A stretch of DNA of 13,887 bases from Alphaproteobacteria bacterium UBA4588 (GCA_002387605.1 DGJU01000030.1:4076-17962), one strand, 5' to 3'; counted from the first letter of the stretch, positions 1 through 7,639 are shown. A program made the numbers and translations. Notes: generated from the letters alone by a model not told the origin.

Positions 1-25
1 CCCCCCAAAATTTACGGGTAAGCTA

Positions 26-46
26 CCGAATTATATCGGCTTTTTT
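26..46 (+). terminator. Weak possible terminator at left edge
   Basis: A 4-bp stem (CCGA at 26-29, TCGG at 36-39) with a 6-nt loop is followed by C and six T on the plus strand. It could end a plus-strand gene lying left of the window, but the stem is short and alternative pairings with nearby GGGTA/TACCC exist. The rest of 1-121 holds no gene. Confidence 0.2.
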
Positions 47-81
47 CCTACCCTGACAAAAGGCTAGCACGACATTTTTTG

Positions 82-99
82 CCGGTGGTATTACACCGG
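82..99. repeat. Short perfect inverted repeat downstream of the RHH gene
   Basis: CCGGTG (82-87) and CACCGG (94-99) form a perfect 6-bp GC-rich stem around a 6-nt loop, 22 nt beyond the stop codon of the RHH gene. No T-run follows it on the minus strand; the six T at 75-80 lie on the plus-strand 5' side. It is therefore not a standard intrinsic terminator for that gene, though it could protect the 3' end of the transcript. Confidence 0.35.
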
Positions 100-121
100 T
101 ACTACAACTAACTTACGACCA

Positions 122-427
122 CTAAGATGCTTTTGCAGTTGCTAGAGGCAAGAGGTCAGCTGATGCCACACTGCCACTTTTAAACATAAGACAGCAGCAT
201 CGAAGCAGTGAGGCAAAATTGGAAATCTCTCCATGAATCTCAAGTGCTTCAGAATAAAGTTGGGTAAGAAACTGTGCCTGTGTCATATTTTGAGCAGTAG
301 CAATATCCTCAATAACTTCCCAGAATTTTGTTTCTAATTTCACGCTCGTTACATGGCCCATGAGGCGAACAGAGCGTGTTTCAAAAGCATAATTATTTGG
401 ATTTTGTCCGGCAAATATTTCGCACAT
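122..427 (-). CDS. Ribbon-helix-helix (RHH_4-type) protein
   Basis: A 101-residue protein resembling the RHH_4 family, small ribbon-helix-helix proteins common in Alphaproteobacteria. Residues 19-32 (RSVRLMGHVTSVKL) form the basic N-terminal beta strand. The amphipathic segments at about 32-45 (ETKFWEVIEDIATA) and 49-64 (TQAQFLTQLYSEAL) fit the two helices. RHH proteins usually dimerise and insert the paired strands into the DNA major groove, but targets of this family are largely unknown. The tail is longer than the core fold needs and carries three consecutive cysteines at 77-79. The ATG at 427 has a good Shine-Dalgarno sequence (AAGGGG, about 6 nt upstream). It lies just downstream of the ABC importer genes on the same strand but has its own TTGACA promoter candidate, so it is probably independent. 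No toxin partner gene is next to it. Family call fairly sure; function unknown. Confidence 0.8.
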   Translation of the reverse strand: MCEIFAGQNPNNYAFETRSVRLMGHVTSVKLETKFWEVIEDIATAQNMTQAQFLTQLYSEALEIHGEISNFASLLRCCCLMFKSGSVASADLLPLATAKAS

Positions 428-448
428 TTTTTTCCCCTTTAGACTCTA

Positions 449-477
449 AGGATGGCGCGAAATTTGAGGGTTGTCAA
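449..477 (-). promoter_or_regulatory. Promoter candidate for the RHH gene
   Basis: On the minus strand a perfect -35 TTGACA (472-477) is followed after exactly 17 bp by CATCCT (449-454), a weak -10 with 3 of 6 consensus bases. The predicted start is about 14 nt upstream of the ATG at 427, leaving room for the AAGGGG ribosome site. The perfect -35 and ideal spacing are the support; the -10 is the weak point. Confidence 0.5.
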
Positions 478-527
478 TTTAATGCTAATTTTCCGCAAGC
501 GATAAAAAAATCTCTAGCGAGGCTCAT

Positions 528-1343
528 TTAATTATTTTGCAGAGTGGGCGCAGCGGCTAACAACATTTTCGTGTAATCATGTTGGGGCTTATGGAAAAGG
601 TCATTCGGAGTAGCCTGTTCCACCAGAACGCCTTCCTTTAAGACACCTATGTTATTGGCCATAGTAGAAATAACAGCAAGGTCATGGGAAATGAAAAGAT
701 AGGTAAGCGAAAAGTTTTTCTGAAGGTCTTTTAGCAAGTTTAGAACCTGAGCTTGCACTGAAACATCCAAGGCCGATGTTGGTTCATCGCAAATTATTAT
801 CTCAGGTTCAGACGCGAGGGCCCGAGCAATGGAGATACGTTGTCTTTGTCCGCCAGAAAATTCGTGTGGGTACTTCTTAATATCACGCTCTGACAACCCC
901 ACCTGCTCCAGTAACTCAATGACACGTTTATGTTGATCATTTTCATCTTTAATCAGGCCAAAGGCTTTTATCGGCTCGTTAATAATATTTCCGATTTTCC
1001 ACCGAGGGTTAAGACTTGCATAGGGTGACTGAAACACCATTTGAGTTTTTCGCCTTAAGGCATTCATCGATGCTTTTTCGAGGTTAGCATCATTAAAATT
1101 TTTATTATCGATGATAACAGACCCACTCGTTGGCATGAGTAAGCCAGCGACCATTTTTGCGATTGTTGACTTGCCAGAACCACTTTCACCGACAAGTGCA
1201 TATGTCTCACCTTTTTCGATCTGAAAATTCACACAGTCTACGGCTGTCAAAATCCGTTTCTTTTGACCTGTTATTGTCCTTACAATCCATGGTTCAGATA
1301 AATCAAATAGGCGTGTTAATTGGTTAACGGTGACAAAGCTCAC
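528..1343 (-). CDS. ABC importer ATPase, DppF/OppF-like
   Basis: The second ATPase of a peptide/nickel-type ABC importer, energising uptake from the cytoplasmic face of the inner membrane. With a GTG start at 1343 it is 271 residues. All ATPase motifs are intact: Walker A GESGSGKST (52-60), Q-loop Gln105, signature SGGQR (163-167), Walker B ending in DE (186-187) and switch His220. The C-terminus (HKPQHDYTKMLLAAAP) is the short OppF-type tail and lacks the cysteine cluster of its partner. The GTG has an excellent AGGAGG 6 nt upstream, and GTGA overlaps the stop codon of the preceding ATPase gene by 4 nt, indicating translational coupling. A longer reading frame exists upstream to 1376 but lies entirely inside the neighbour and bypasses this ribosome site. 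It is the last gene of the importer operon. A T-run lies soon after the stop but has no strong stem. Substrate unknown. Confidence 0.93.
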   Translation of the reverse strand: MSFVTVNQLTRLFDLSEPWIVRTITGQKKRILTAVDCVNFQIEKGETYALVGESGSGKSTIAKMVAGLLMPTSGSVIIDNKNFNDANLEKASMNALRRKTQMVFQSPYASLNPRWKIGNIINEPIKAFGLIKDENDQHKRVIELLEQVGLSERDIKKYPHEFSGGQRQRISIARALASEPEIIICDEPTSALDVSVQAQVLNLLKDLQKNFSLTYLFISHDLAVISTMANNIGVLKEGVLVEQATPNDLFHKPQHDYTKMLLAAAPTLQNN

Positions 1344-2317
1344 AACGTTCCTCCTGGTTTTTCTGACAACCAGCAAGAGACCCGCGCATCAAAGAGTGGG
1401 GGTCTGTGTTTTTGGCATTTATCACGGGCATGCTCACACCTTGGATGAAAGGCGCAGCCATCTGGAACATCGTCAATATCAGGCATCGCGCCTGGAATTT
1501 GGAATAGTTTTTTATCAAAAGAGCTTGGGTCAATATTTGGCGTAGAAGCAACAAGGCCAGCAGTATAAGGATGTTGAGGGCGCTGTAAAACATCAGACGT
1601 TTTGCCAATCTCTACAAGTCTTCCTGAATATAAGACTGCAACACGGTCAGTCGTTTCAGATATAACGCCCATGTCATGCGTGATTAAAATAATCGATGTT
1701 CCCCGTTCGGTACAAAGCTGCTTTAGCAGATTAAGAATTTGTGCCTGAACTGAGACATCTAGAGCAGTTGTTGGCTCATCTGCGATAATGACAGAGGGCT
1801 CTGGCGCAAGTGCAAGCGCAATGACAACGCGCTGCCGCATTCCCCCGGAGAAGGTATGCGGGTATGCCTCTATCCGTTCAGGGTCAATGCCAACGTCGCT
1901 CAAAAGTTTTTTGCTACGGTCTAGTGCTTCGGCTTTCGAGATATTAAAATGTGTTTTTATTGTCTTTATAAGCTGCTCCCCAATCGTCTTAAGGGGGTTC
2001 AGACTAACGAGGGGATCTTGAAAAATCATTGAAATCTGGGAGCCGCGAATATTTTCAGGGGCTTCGATGATTGAGCGACCTTGTAAGCTAATTGTACCGG
2101 CTGAAATATAGAGGGGGGATTCTATTAGTCCCAAAATGGCTGACCCTGTCATTGATTTCCCAGCGCCAGATTCTCCCACCAGCCCAAGAATTTCTCCAGG
2201 GTAAAGGTTAAGTGACAAATCATCGACAGCCACTGATATATTGTCGCGCTTTTTAAGTGACACACTTAAATTTTTGATTTCGAGCAGGGGTTCAATCATG
2301 GTTCTGTCTATGGTCAT
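1340..2317 (-). CDS. ABC importer ATPase, DppD/OppD-like
   Basis: The first ATPase of the peptide/nickel-type importer, 325 residues, expected to pair with the GTG-started ATPase downstream. Motifs: Walker A GESGAGKS (48-55), Q-loop Gln100, signature SGGMR (157-161), Walker B ending in DE (180-181), switch His214. The C-terminal oligopeptide-transporter extension begins near HPYTAGL (249-255) and contains cysteines at 288, 294, 301 and 315. In DppD/OppD homologues a cysteine set in this region is reported to hold a 4Fe-4S cluster, so one is likely here. The start used overlaps the preceding permease stop as ATGA; Met7 (MIEPLLEIKN) is an alternative, and neither has a strong ribosome site. The coupling overlaps on both sides place it firmly in the operon. 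Confidence 0.93.
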   Translation of the reverse strand: MTIDRTMIEPLLEIKNLSVSLKKRDNISVAVDDLSLNLYPGEILGLVGESGAGKSMTGSAILGLIESPLYISAGTISLQGRSIIEAPENIRGSQISMIFQDPLVSLNPLKTIGEQLIKTIKTHFNISKAEALDRSKKLLSDVGIDPERIEAYPHTFSGGMRQRVVIALALAPEPSVIIADEPTTALDVSVQAQILNLLKQLCTERGTSIILITHDMGVISETTDRVAVLYSGRLVEIGKTSDVLQRPQHPYTAGLVASTPNIDPSSFDKKLFQIPGAMPDIDDVPDGCAFHPRCEHARDKCQKHRPPLFDARVSCWLSEKPGGTL

Positions 2318-3219
2318 TTCAGCTTAGGATTTAGAATATCGCGCAGCCAATCTCCAAAAAGATTAATTGATAAAGCGAGCGCAAGTAGGGTCACTGCTGG
2401 AAAGAGGAGTATCCACCATTCACCTGAAAATAAGAAATCCTGCCCAATACGGATAAGGGTTCCAAGACTTGGTTTTGTGCTTGGCACTCCTACCCCCAGA
2501 AAAGAGAGTGTTGCCTCAGCGATTATTGCAAGAGCAAATGTTATCGTCGCAATTACCAATACTGGGCTCAATACATTTGGCAGTATATGCCGCAGCATAA
2601 TTTGTTGCCGAGTGAGACCGATCATCTTTGCTGCGGTGACATATTCTTTTTCTTTTTCCACAAGCGTAGAGCCTCTCACGGTTCGTGCAAAAGGAACCCA
2701 TTCGGATAAGCCAATAGAAATAATTAAAACGACAATCGACATTTCATACCGAACCTCAGGCGGTAAAATACCGCGGGCGACGCCATAAATGAGCATTGCC
2801 ACCAGAATCGAGGGAAATGTCATTTGAATATCTGCAAAGCGCATAATGACGGAGTCAATCCAGCCACCTAAAAAGCCGGCGATTAGACCCAGCAAAACGC
2901 CCATTACCATGGCAAGCAAAACAGCCATCAGACCCACAAATAACGAAATGCGAAGTCCATAAAGAATAGTAGAAAATAAGTCACGGCCCTGATCATCAGT
3001 GCCTAATAAAAAACGCTCTCCGGTAAATTCATTTGCCTCTAATGGAGGCGTAAAACCGTTCATGAGGTTAAGACTAGCGGGATCAAACGGGTTAGTGGGG
3101 GCAATGAAGTTTGCAAAAATTGCGGCTAATATAATTAAAATGATTGTCACAAAGGAGACAATAGCAACGGGTGCATGACGAAAATGATAGAAAAAGTCTG
3201 AGCGAAAAAACCTTTCCAT
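2314..3219 (-). CDS. ABC importer permease, DppC/OppC-like
   Basis: Inner-membrane permease of the importer, 301 residues, normal for DppC/OppC. One N-terminal membrane segment (about 19-40) precedes a periplasmic stretch ending in the family motif LGTDDQGRDLFS (72-83). Further membrane segments follow at about 90-117, 133-150, 160-178, 214-240 and 267-288. The cytoplasmic EAA loop that contacts the ATPases lies at about 192-214 (core KMIGLTRQQIMLRHILPN). The start is 3 nt after the stop of the DppB-like gene, and its own stop overlaps the next ATPase start by 4 nt. It should form a heterodimeric channel with the DppB-like permease. Solute specificity is set mainly by the binding protein and cannot be read here. 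Confidence 0.93.
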   Translation of the reverse strand: MERFFRSDFFYHFRHAPVAIVSFVTIILIILAAIFANFIAPTNPFDPASLNLMNGFTPPLEANEFTGERFLLGTDDQGRDLFSTILYGLRISLFVGLMAVLLAMVMGVLLGLIAGFLGGWIDSVIMRFADIQMTFPSILVAMLIYGVARGILPPEVRYEMSIVVLIISIGLSEWVPFARTVRGSTLVEKEKEYVTAAKMIGLTRQQIMLRHILPNVLSPVLVIATITFALAIIAEATLSFLGVGVPSTKPSLGTLIRIGQDFLFSGEWWILLFPAVTLLALALSINLFGDWLRDILNPKLK

Positions 3220-3222
3220 TCT

Positions 3223-4206
3223 TTATGCCTCATCTTTCAATTCACTGTCCCGAAGCCTTGGGTCAATGAAGAAATAGCTTAAATCTACAATCAGATTTAT
3301 CAAAACAAACGCAAATCCAACGAGCAGCAAGTAAGCGCTCATCACCGGTATATCGACGAAATAGACTGCATTGATGAATAACAGCCCTACGCCTGGCCAT
3401 TGAAAAACAGTCTCAGTTATGATTGCAAACGCTATCACCGAACCAAGCTGTAATCCGCCAATCGTAATAACGGGGATTAGAATATTTGGCAGGGCGTGAA
3501 AAAAATATACCGCTTTATTGGTCAGACCTAACGCACGGGCAAGACGAATATAATCTTGCCGAAGGACTTCTAACATTTCTGATCGCGTGAGCCTCATTAT
3601 CAAGGTCATCTGATAAAGGCCTAATGTTATAGCGGGAAGGACAAGAGATTTAAGCCCGCTCTCAGACAGAAACCCAGTTTTCCACCAGCCAAGATCAACC
3701 ACCTCGCCGCGGCCGAAGGATGGCAGCCAATTTAATTCAACTGAAAATAACCAAATGAGGAGTATTCCGATTAAGAAGGTTGGCAGAGATACGCCAATCA
3801 AAGATGATGAAAGAATAAAATTCGTAATGACACTTCCACGGTTAATGGCAGTATAAATTCCCATGAAGACGCCAAAGATAACGGCAAAGAGGGCTGAGGT
3901 CAGTGCCAACTCTAATGTTGCTGGCAAACGAGATGCAATTAATTCAGCGACAGGAAGTGCGCCTCTATAAGAATTTCCAAAGTCAAATCGTACCGCTTTC
4001 CAGAGGAAATCAAAATATTGGATATGAATAGGATCATTTAAGCCAAGAGCTTCTTCTAGGGCAGCACGCTGCGCTAGTGTCGCTTCTTGTCCCATGAGGT
4101 TTTCTACTGGATTGCCAACAAACCGAAAAATAAGAAAAGAAATCAGCGCAACAAAAAGCAACACCAGAACGGCTTGAAAAAGACGATTTAAAATAATGAA
4201 TGTCAT
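3223..4206 (-). CDS. ABC importer permease, DppB/OppB-like
   Basis: Partner permease, 327 residues, typical of DppB/OppB. The N-terminus (ILNRLFQAVLVLLFVALISF) is the usual first membrane helix. The periplasmic part contains the common ALGLNDPIHIQYFDFL-type segment (53-69) and a later WLPSFGRGE loop. The EAA loop with LARALGLTNKAVYFFHALPN lies at about 222-241. The C-terminus ends with the family-typical IDPRLRD (314-320). It is the first gene after the stem-loop that separates the permease and ATPase genes from the binding-protein gene, and is followed by the DppC-like gene after 3 nt. No frameshift or missing segment is seen. Confidence 0.93.
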   Translation of the reverse strand: MTFIILNRLFQAVLVLLFVALISFLIFRFVGNPVENLMGQEATLAQRAALEEALGLNDPIHIQYFDFLWKAVRFDFGNSYRGALPVAELIASRLPATLELALTSALFAVIFGVFMGIYTAINRGSVITNFILSSSLIGVSLPTFLIGILLIWLFSVELNWLPSFGRGEVVDLGWWKTGFLSESGLKSLVLPAITLGLYQMTLIMRLTRSEMLEVLRQDYIRLARALGLTNKAVYFFHALPNILIPVITIGGLQLGSVIAFAIITETVFQWPGVGLLFINAVYFVDIPVMSAYLLLVGFAFVLINLIVDLSYFFIDPRLRDSELKDEA

Positions 4207-4220
4207 ATCAGATGATTTAG

Positions 4221-4259
4221 AACGTCAGCCAGCCTCACATAAGCAGGCTGGCTGACGTT
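4221..4259 (-). promoter_or_regulatory. Perfect 15-bp stem-loop between binding-protein and permease genes
   Basis: The arms AACGTCAGCCAGCCT (4221-4235) and AGGCTGGCTGACGTT (4245-4259) are perfectly complementary with a 9-nt loop. It starts about 7 nt after the binding-protein stop and ends about 14 nt before the permease start. No T-run follows on the minus strand, so it is not a classical intrinsic terminator. Known parallels, such as hairpins after malE, protect the binding-protein mRNA 3' end and lower permease expression. The same role is inferred here. Confidence 0.8.
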
Positions 4260-4266
4260 GTTCCAA

Positions 4267-5811
4267 TTACTTGAATGTGAGGAATTGGAAAAGTGGTGTG
4301 TCTTCAGGCTGGACATCAAACATAATGTCTTTTCTCATACCCCAGTTTAGGACTTGATTATGGATCGGAAGATACATTTGCGCGACCTGAACCGCAGCCC
4401 AAATTTTTGCAATAGTATCATCCCGTTTTGTCAGATCAGTTTCTGACTCAAGGCTTACAATCATGGCATCAACGTCAGCATTGGAATATCCTGTCGGATT
4501 CCATGACCCTCTGTCGTTAGTTTGTGAATGTACCAGGTAATTAAAAATGTAATGGGAGTCGAAAGTGGGGACACCCCAGCCAAGCATATAGAAATCAGCC
4601 TCGCCGCCTTTTGCAATTGGGAAATGCTGTGCTTTAGGTTTTGCATCTAACGTTACAGTGATTCCTATCTTGGCCATCATACCAACAGCTGCCTGACAAA
4701 TAGATTCGTCATTAACATAACGGTCATTTGGACAATTCAGGACGATATCAAAACCATTACTATAACCAGCGTCTTTCATAAGCGCTTTTGCTTTATTCAG
4801 GTCATATTGTGGATGCTGATTTAACGCCTCGGTCCACCCATTTACGAACGGAGGCATAATAACGCCTGTGGGATCAGATTGGCCGCGCATAACAATTTTC
4901 TTAATTGAATCACGGTTAATAGCGATGTTCATGGCCTGACGTACTTTTAAGTTTGCCGTAGGACCATTAACAGTATCAAGACCGAAGAAAATGACACGAT
5001 TTTGCGCTGCTGTTGCAAGCTGAAGATCTGCAGAAGCGCTAACGCGTCCAAGATCTTGTACTGGAACATCTTGAATGATGTCGACTTCACCCGATAGCAG
5101 TGCAGCAACACGCGTTGCTGAAGATTGAATCGGCGTATAGATTATCTCTGTCACCTGATTTGGGTATATATCTTTACCCCAATAATTTGGGTTGGCTTTG
5201 AGAATGGTTTTTTCATCTACCGCTCTACTGACAAGCATAAAGGCGCCAGTGCCATTAGTGTTCATGGTGGCAAAATTCGTTTCACCTTTTGCGACATCAT
5301 GAGGCGTTGTCACTTTATTATCTTCTGACCAGCCCTTATCCATCATGAACATATTCGTCAGATTATTAATCAAAAGAGGGTTTGCGCCATTTGTTTCAAC
5401 GTCAACAATATGGCTATCTACTGCGCGAACCTCTTTTACTGAGGATAGCAATTCTTTCATTTCTGAGCCATCAGCCATCGCTCTGTTAAGAGAGAAGACG
5501 ACATCCTCAGAGGTGAAGTCAGACCCATCGTGAAACACAACGCCTTTACGCAGTGTAAAACGCCACACATTTGGGTTATCGCTTAACGCCGCCCACTCAG
5601 TTGCCAAAGATGGAATAATAGCTCCAGCCATATCTCGGTGCAGCAAAGTATCATATATTTGGTGTGATAAGGTATGCGTTGGGCCTTCATTCTGGGCGTG
5701 TGGGTCCATAGTGATAGAATCACCAGCCCGCGCCCATCTAACTGTTTCTGCAGAGGCCGTAGCAAATGATGCTGTGACGATTGCAGCCGATATAAGCAGA
5801 TGCTTAATCAT
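4267..5811 (-). CDS. Periplasmic solute-binding protein, family 5 (DppA-like)
   Basis: Extracytoplasmic binding protein of the ABC importer, 514 residues, normal for SBP family 5. The signal peptide MIKHLLISAAIVTASFATAS plus A21 should be cut before ETVRWARAG; there is no lipobox, so it is probably soluble in the periplasm. Family features: the MDPHAQNEGP segment (35-44), WRFTLRKGVVFHDG (83-96) followed by the SEDVVFSLNRA stretch (101-111), and the LLSGEVDII block near 238-247. The ATG at 5811 has a good AAGGGAG ribosome site. It leads the importer operon, as expected for the most highly expressed component. Family 5 members bind di- and oligopeptides, nickel chelates, opines, glutathione or sugars. 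The adjoining AtuA/DUF4387 operon hints at a carboxylate-like or amide ligand, but this is only context. Family call sure; ligand unknown. Confidence 0.93.
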   Translation of the reverse strand: MIKHLLISAAIVTASFATASAETVRWARAGDSITMDPHAQNEGPTHTLSHQIYDTLLHRDMAGAIIPSLATEWAALSDNPNVWRFTLRKGVVFHDGSDFTSEDVVFSLNRAMADGSEMKELLSSVKEVRAVDSHIVDVETNGANPLLINNLTNMFMMDKGWSEDNKVTTPHDVAKGETNFATMNTNGTGAFMLVSRAVDEKTILKANPNYWGKDIYPNQVTEIIYTPIQSSATRVAALLSGEVDIIQDVPVQDLGRVSASADLQLATAAQNRVIFFGLDTVNGPTANLKVRQAMNIAINRDSIKKIVMRGQSDPTGVIMPPFVNGWTEALNQHPQYDLNKAKALMKDAGYSNGFDIVLNCPNDRYVNDESICQAAVGMMAKIGITVTLDAKPKAQHFPIAKGGEADFYMLGWGVPTFDSHYIFNYLVHSQTNDRGSWNPTGYSNADVDAMIVSLESETDLTKRDDTIAKIWAAVQVAQMYLPIHNQVLNWGMRKDIMFDVQPEDTPLFQFLTFK

Positions 5812-5848
5812 AATATTACTCCCTTATTAGGTTTCTATTCAGGACGAT

Positions 5849-5878
5849 ACAATAAATCTGCTGAACCACAAATAGCAA
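5849..5878 (-). promoter_or_regulatory. Possible promoter of the ABC importer operon
   Basis: On the minus strand TTGCTA (5873-5878, 4 of 6 matches to -35) is 18 bp from TATTGT (5849-5854, 4 of 6 to -10). Transcription would start about 30 nt before the ATG at 5811. The region 5812-5976 is the only gap upstream of the importer genes, so a promoter is expected somewhere in it, but other AT-rich hexamers could serve. Confidence 0.3.
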
Positions 5879-5945
5879 AGGCTTTTAGCTTAAAAATAGT
5901 GGACGTTTTACGATGCTGTTTATCAATAATGTTTTAAGAGCATAA

Positions 5946-5982
5946 CTGTAAAAATTATCTGTTTTGGTGGGATATTTTACAG
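5946..5982 (-). repeat. AT-rich inverted repeat overlapping the end of the DUF4387 gene
   Basis: CTGTAAAA (5946-5953) and TTTTACAG (5975-5982) are exact inverted copies 21 bp apart. The right arm overlaps the last sense codon and stop of the DUF4387 gene. It could be a weak 3'-end hairpin of that operon or an operator for the importer operon. The long loop and absence of a terminal T-run argue against an efficient intrinsic terminator. Confidence 0.3.
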
Positions 5983-6276
5983 CTCAAACCCTTCTAATAG
6001 ACAGGCAAATGAGGCGCCATGCATATCTCTGTCTAGGCGGACGCCCTGAATATGTGGGCGCGGCATGCTAAATTTAATGACCTGTAATTCTGCAATGTTG
6101 AATCTTTTTATGTGAGATGTGTTAGTGCCAAACAATGTAGCAACTTTTGCTGTAGAGAGCTGCTCAGATATCTCAGAAAAATTATCAAAATCATGACAGA
6201 AAATATCAATCGTTAGCCAAAATGGGCCGGCATTTTTTGACCGTATTTTATGAACAAGGGTGCCTAGTTTAGCCAT
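5977..6276 (-). CDS. DUF4387 family protein
   Basis: A 99-residue protein that matches the DUF4387 family as I know it. The N-terminal block KIRSKNAGPFWLTIDIFC (10-27) and the C-terminal block with KFSMPRPHIQG followed by DMHGASFACLL are the family's hallmarks. No signal peptide or membrane segment, so cytoplasmic. The biochemical function is not established. Members are usually encoded directly beside an AtuA/DUF1446 protein, as here, and may be the small subunit of a two-component enzyme. The ATG at 6276 overlaps the stop region of the AtuA gene by 8 nt and has GAGGTG about 7 nt upstream, so translation is coupled and equimolar synthesis is likely. Last gene of the two-component operon. Family call confident; role unknown. 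Confidence 0.85.
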   Translation of the reverse strand: MAKLGTLVHKIRSKNAGPFWLTIDIFCHDFDNFSEISEQLSTAKVATLFGTNTSHIKRFNIAELQVIKFSMPRPHIQGVRLDRDMHGASFACLLEGFEL

Positions 6277-7639
6277 CTGCTTTCACCTCAATTACATCAA
6301 GCGAAAACCACGCCATTGGTGTGTCTAGCTCACATACATGATGCAAACAGAATTCATAGAGTGGGCCTCTATCAGTTTCAGCAGGCGAGAAGGGAAAAGC
6401 AAATGTTGGCATCGGCTCTTTTTCGGTTAGGGGCATATGAAGCAAATGCGGATTGAGTATCTTAGCTGCTTCATTAGCCTTGGCTTGTGTTGGCGCGGTA
6501 AAAATAGCCATAATCCCTAATTCAGGTGTGCTAGCCATATCAGTTTCAAGCGCGCCTAATGTTGCATTTTTGCCAATAATGCGCATCTCCAAAGCAACGT
6601 CATTATTGCCATTATCATACATTTTTGAGGCAAAGACAGTCTCAAGTCCACTGACCCACTGATCAATATGAGACACATAATCACTGTCACGGACAAGAAC
6701 AAAGGATACTGTTTGGTAGCCTGATATGCGCGCGCCCTCTACCTTAACATAATAGGGAGTTGTATCATGCCAGCGGCTACCTTCAACACGAACCGAACGC
6801 TCTGCGACGCTGTGATAATGCGCATCTGTAACATCAAGATAGCCGCCGGGCTCATAAAGAATAAAGGGATCGCTATTTTCATAGAGCATATGGGCTGAAA
6901 CAGTTTGCGGTGTAGCAGACGCATTATCCGACATGGGAATAATAGTAAAACCAGTCTGGTCAAATTCCATCAGTATCACACCACTATTCGGGTTTGTGGT
7001 TGCCAATGCGCCGCATTCAGCAATTTTTGCACCATGCCATGCAGCGCCTTTGTGACAGCCTCTTACAAGCGGAAGGGCTGCGATAATTGCGGTATCTGTC
7101 GTGCGGCCTGCAATAATAATATCAGCGCCTGTTGCAAGAGCTTGTTGAATTTGCTCGGCACCTGCTAACGCAACAATATTTGTGCAATCTTCGATAATCT
7201 CAGAGGTAATGGCAGGCGCCCCCTCAAGGGGATGCATGCGCCCTAATGCAGCCGAGCCATTAATGTTGGCAGCGCTTTGGTCTGACTTTAGCACGGCTAT
7301 TGTGAGGGTTTCATGGCGCTCTGATGCAATCTCTTTTGTGATATCTACGAGCCAGTCGACTGTGCTGTTCGTGCCGCACGTCCCTGCTGTACCAATCAGA
7401 AGAGGAACGCCGATTTTAGCGCGTGCCGCCATTAATTCACCCCAGTCAGATTTGGTTGATGACCGAGAATATTTACTGGTGCCGGTACCTAAATAGAAAG
7501 GCCCGCTATCTGTTGATCCGCCATCAATTGCTATGAGGTCAGGTTTGTGTGTAAGGCCTCTGGCAAGAGCGTCTCTGTCATAAGGTATCCCTAGCGCGCC
7601 CGCTGGCACGAGAACTTTAACGACAGTCTTTTCTATCAT
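6269..7639 (-). CDS. AtuA-like (DUF1446) family protein
   Basis: A 456-residue cytoplasmic protein of the AtuA/DUF1446 family. The N-terminal block VLVPAGALGIPYDRDALARG (9-28) and the glycine-rich IDGGSTDSGPFYLGTGTSKY (38-57) are highly characteristic. Later blocks include LIGTAGTCGTN, a GRTTDTAIIAALPL segment and SDPFILYEPGGYLDV. The family name comes from acyclic terpene utilisation in Pseudomonas, but no other atu genes (carboxylase subunits, acyl-CoA dehydrogenases) are present, so a terpene role is not supported. The small-molecule enzyme activity is unknown. The ATG at 7639 is chosen because it gives the family-typical N-terminus and an ATGA overlap with the preceding stop. An in-frame ATG at 7660 would add seven residues. 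Coupling to DUF4387 suggests a complex. Confidence 0.9.
   Translation of the reverse strand: MIEKTVVKVLVPAGALGIPYDRDALARGLTHKPDLIAIDGGSTDSGPFYLGTGTSKYSRSSTKSDWGELMAARAKIGVPLLIGTAGTCGTNSTVDWLVDITKEIASERHETLTIAVLKSDQSAANINGSAALGRMHPLEGAPAITSEIIEDCTNIVALAGAEQIQQALATGADIIIAGRTTDTAIIAALPLVRGCHKGAAWHGAKIAECGALATTNPNSGVILMEFDQTGFTIIPMSDNASATPQTVSAHMLYENSDPFILYEPGGYLDVTDAHYHSVAERSVRVEGSRWHDTTPYYVKVEGARISGYQTVSFVLVRDSDYVSHIDQWVSGLETVFASKMYDNGNNDVALEMRIIGKNATLGALETDMASTPELGIMAIFTAPTQAKANEAAKILNPHLLHMPLTEKEPMPTFAFPFSPAETDRGPLYEFCLHHVCELDTPMAWFSLDVIEVKADG

Noticed and set aside
481..527. Terminator after the ABC importer operon
   Set aside because: A run of seven T is present on the minus strand, but only 3-bp stems can be drawn before it.
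1344..1376. Longer N-terminus for the DppF-like ATPase
   Set aside because: It would overlap the preceding gene by 37 nt and ignore a perfectly placed AGGAGG before the GTG at 1343.
6269..7639. Terpene utilisation role implied by the name AtuA
   Set aside because: None of the other acyclic terpene pathway genes is present, and the operon partners are signalling and carboxylate-transport proteins.
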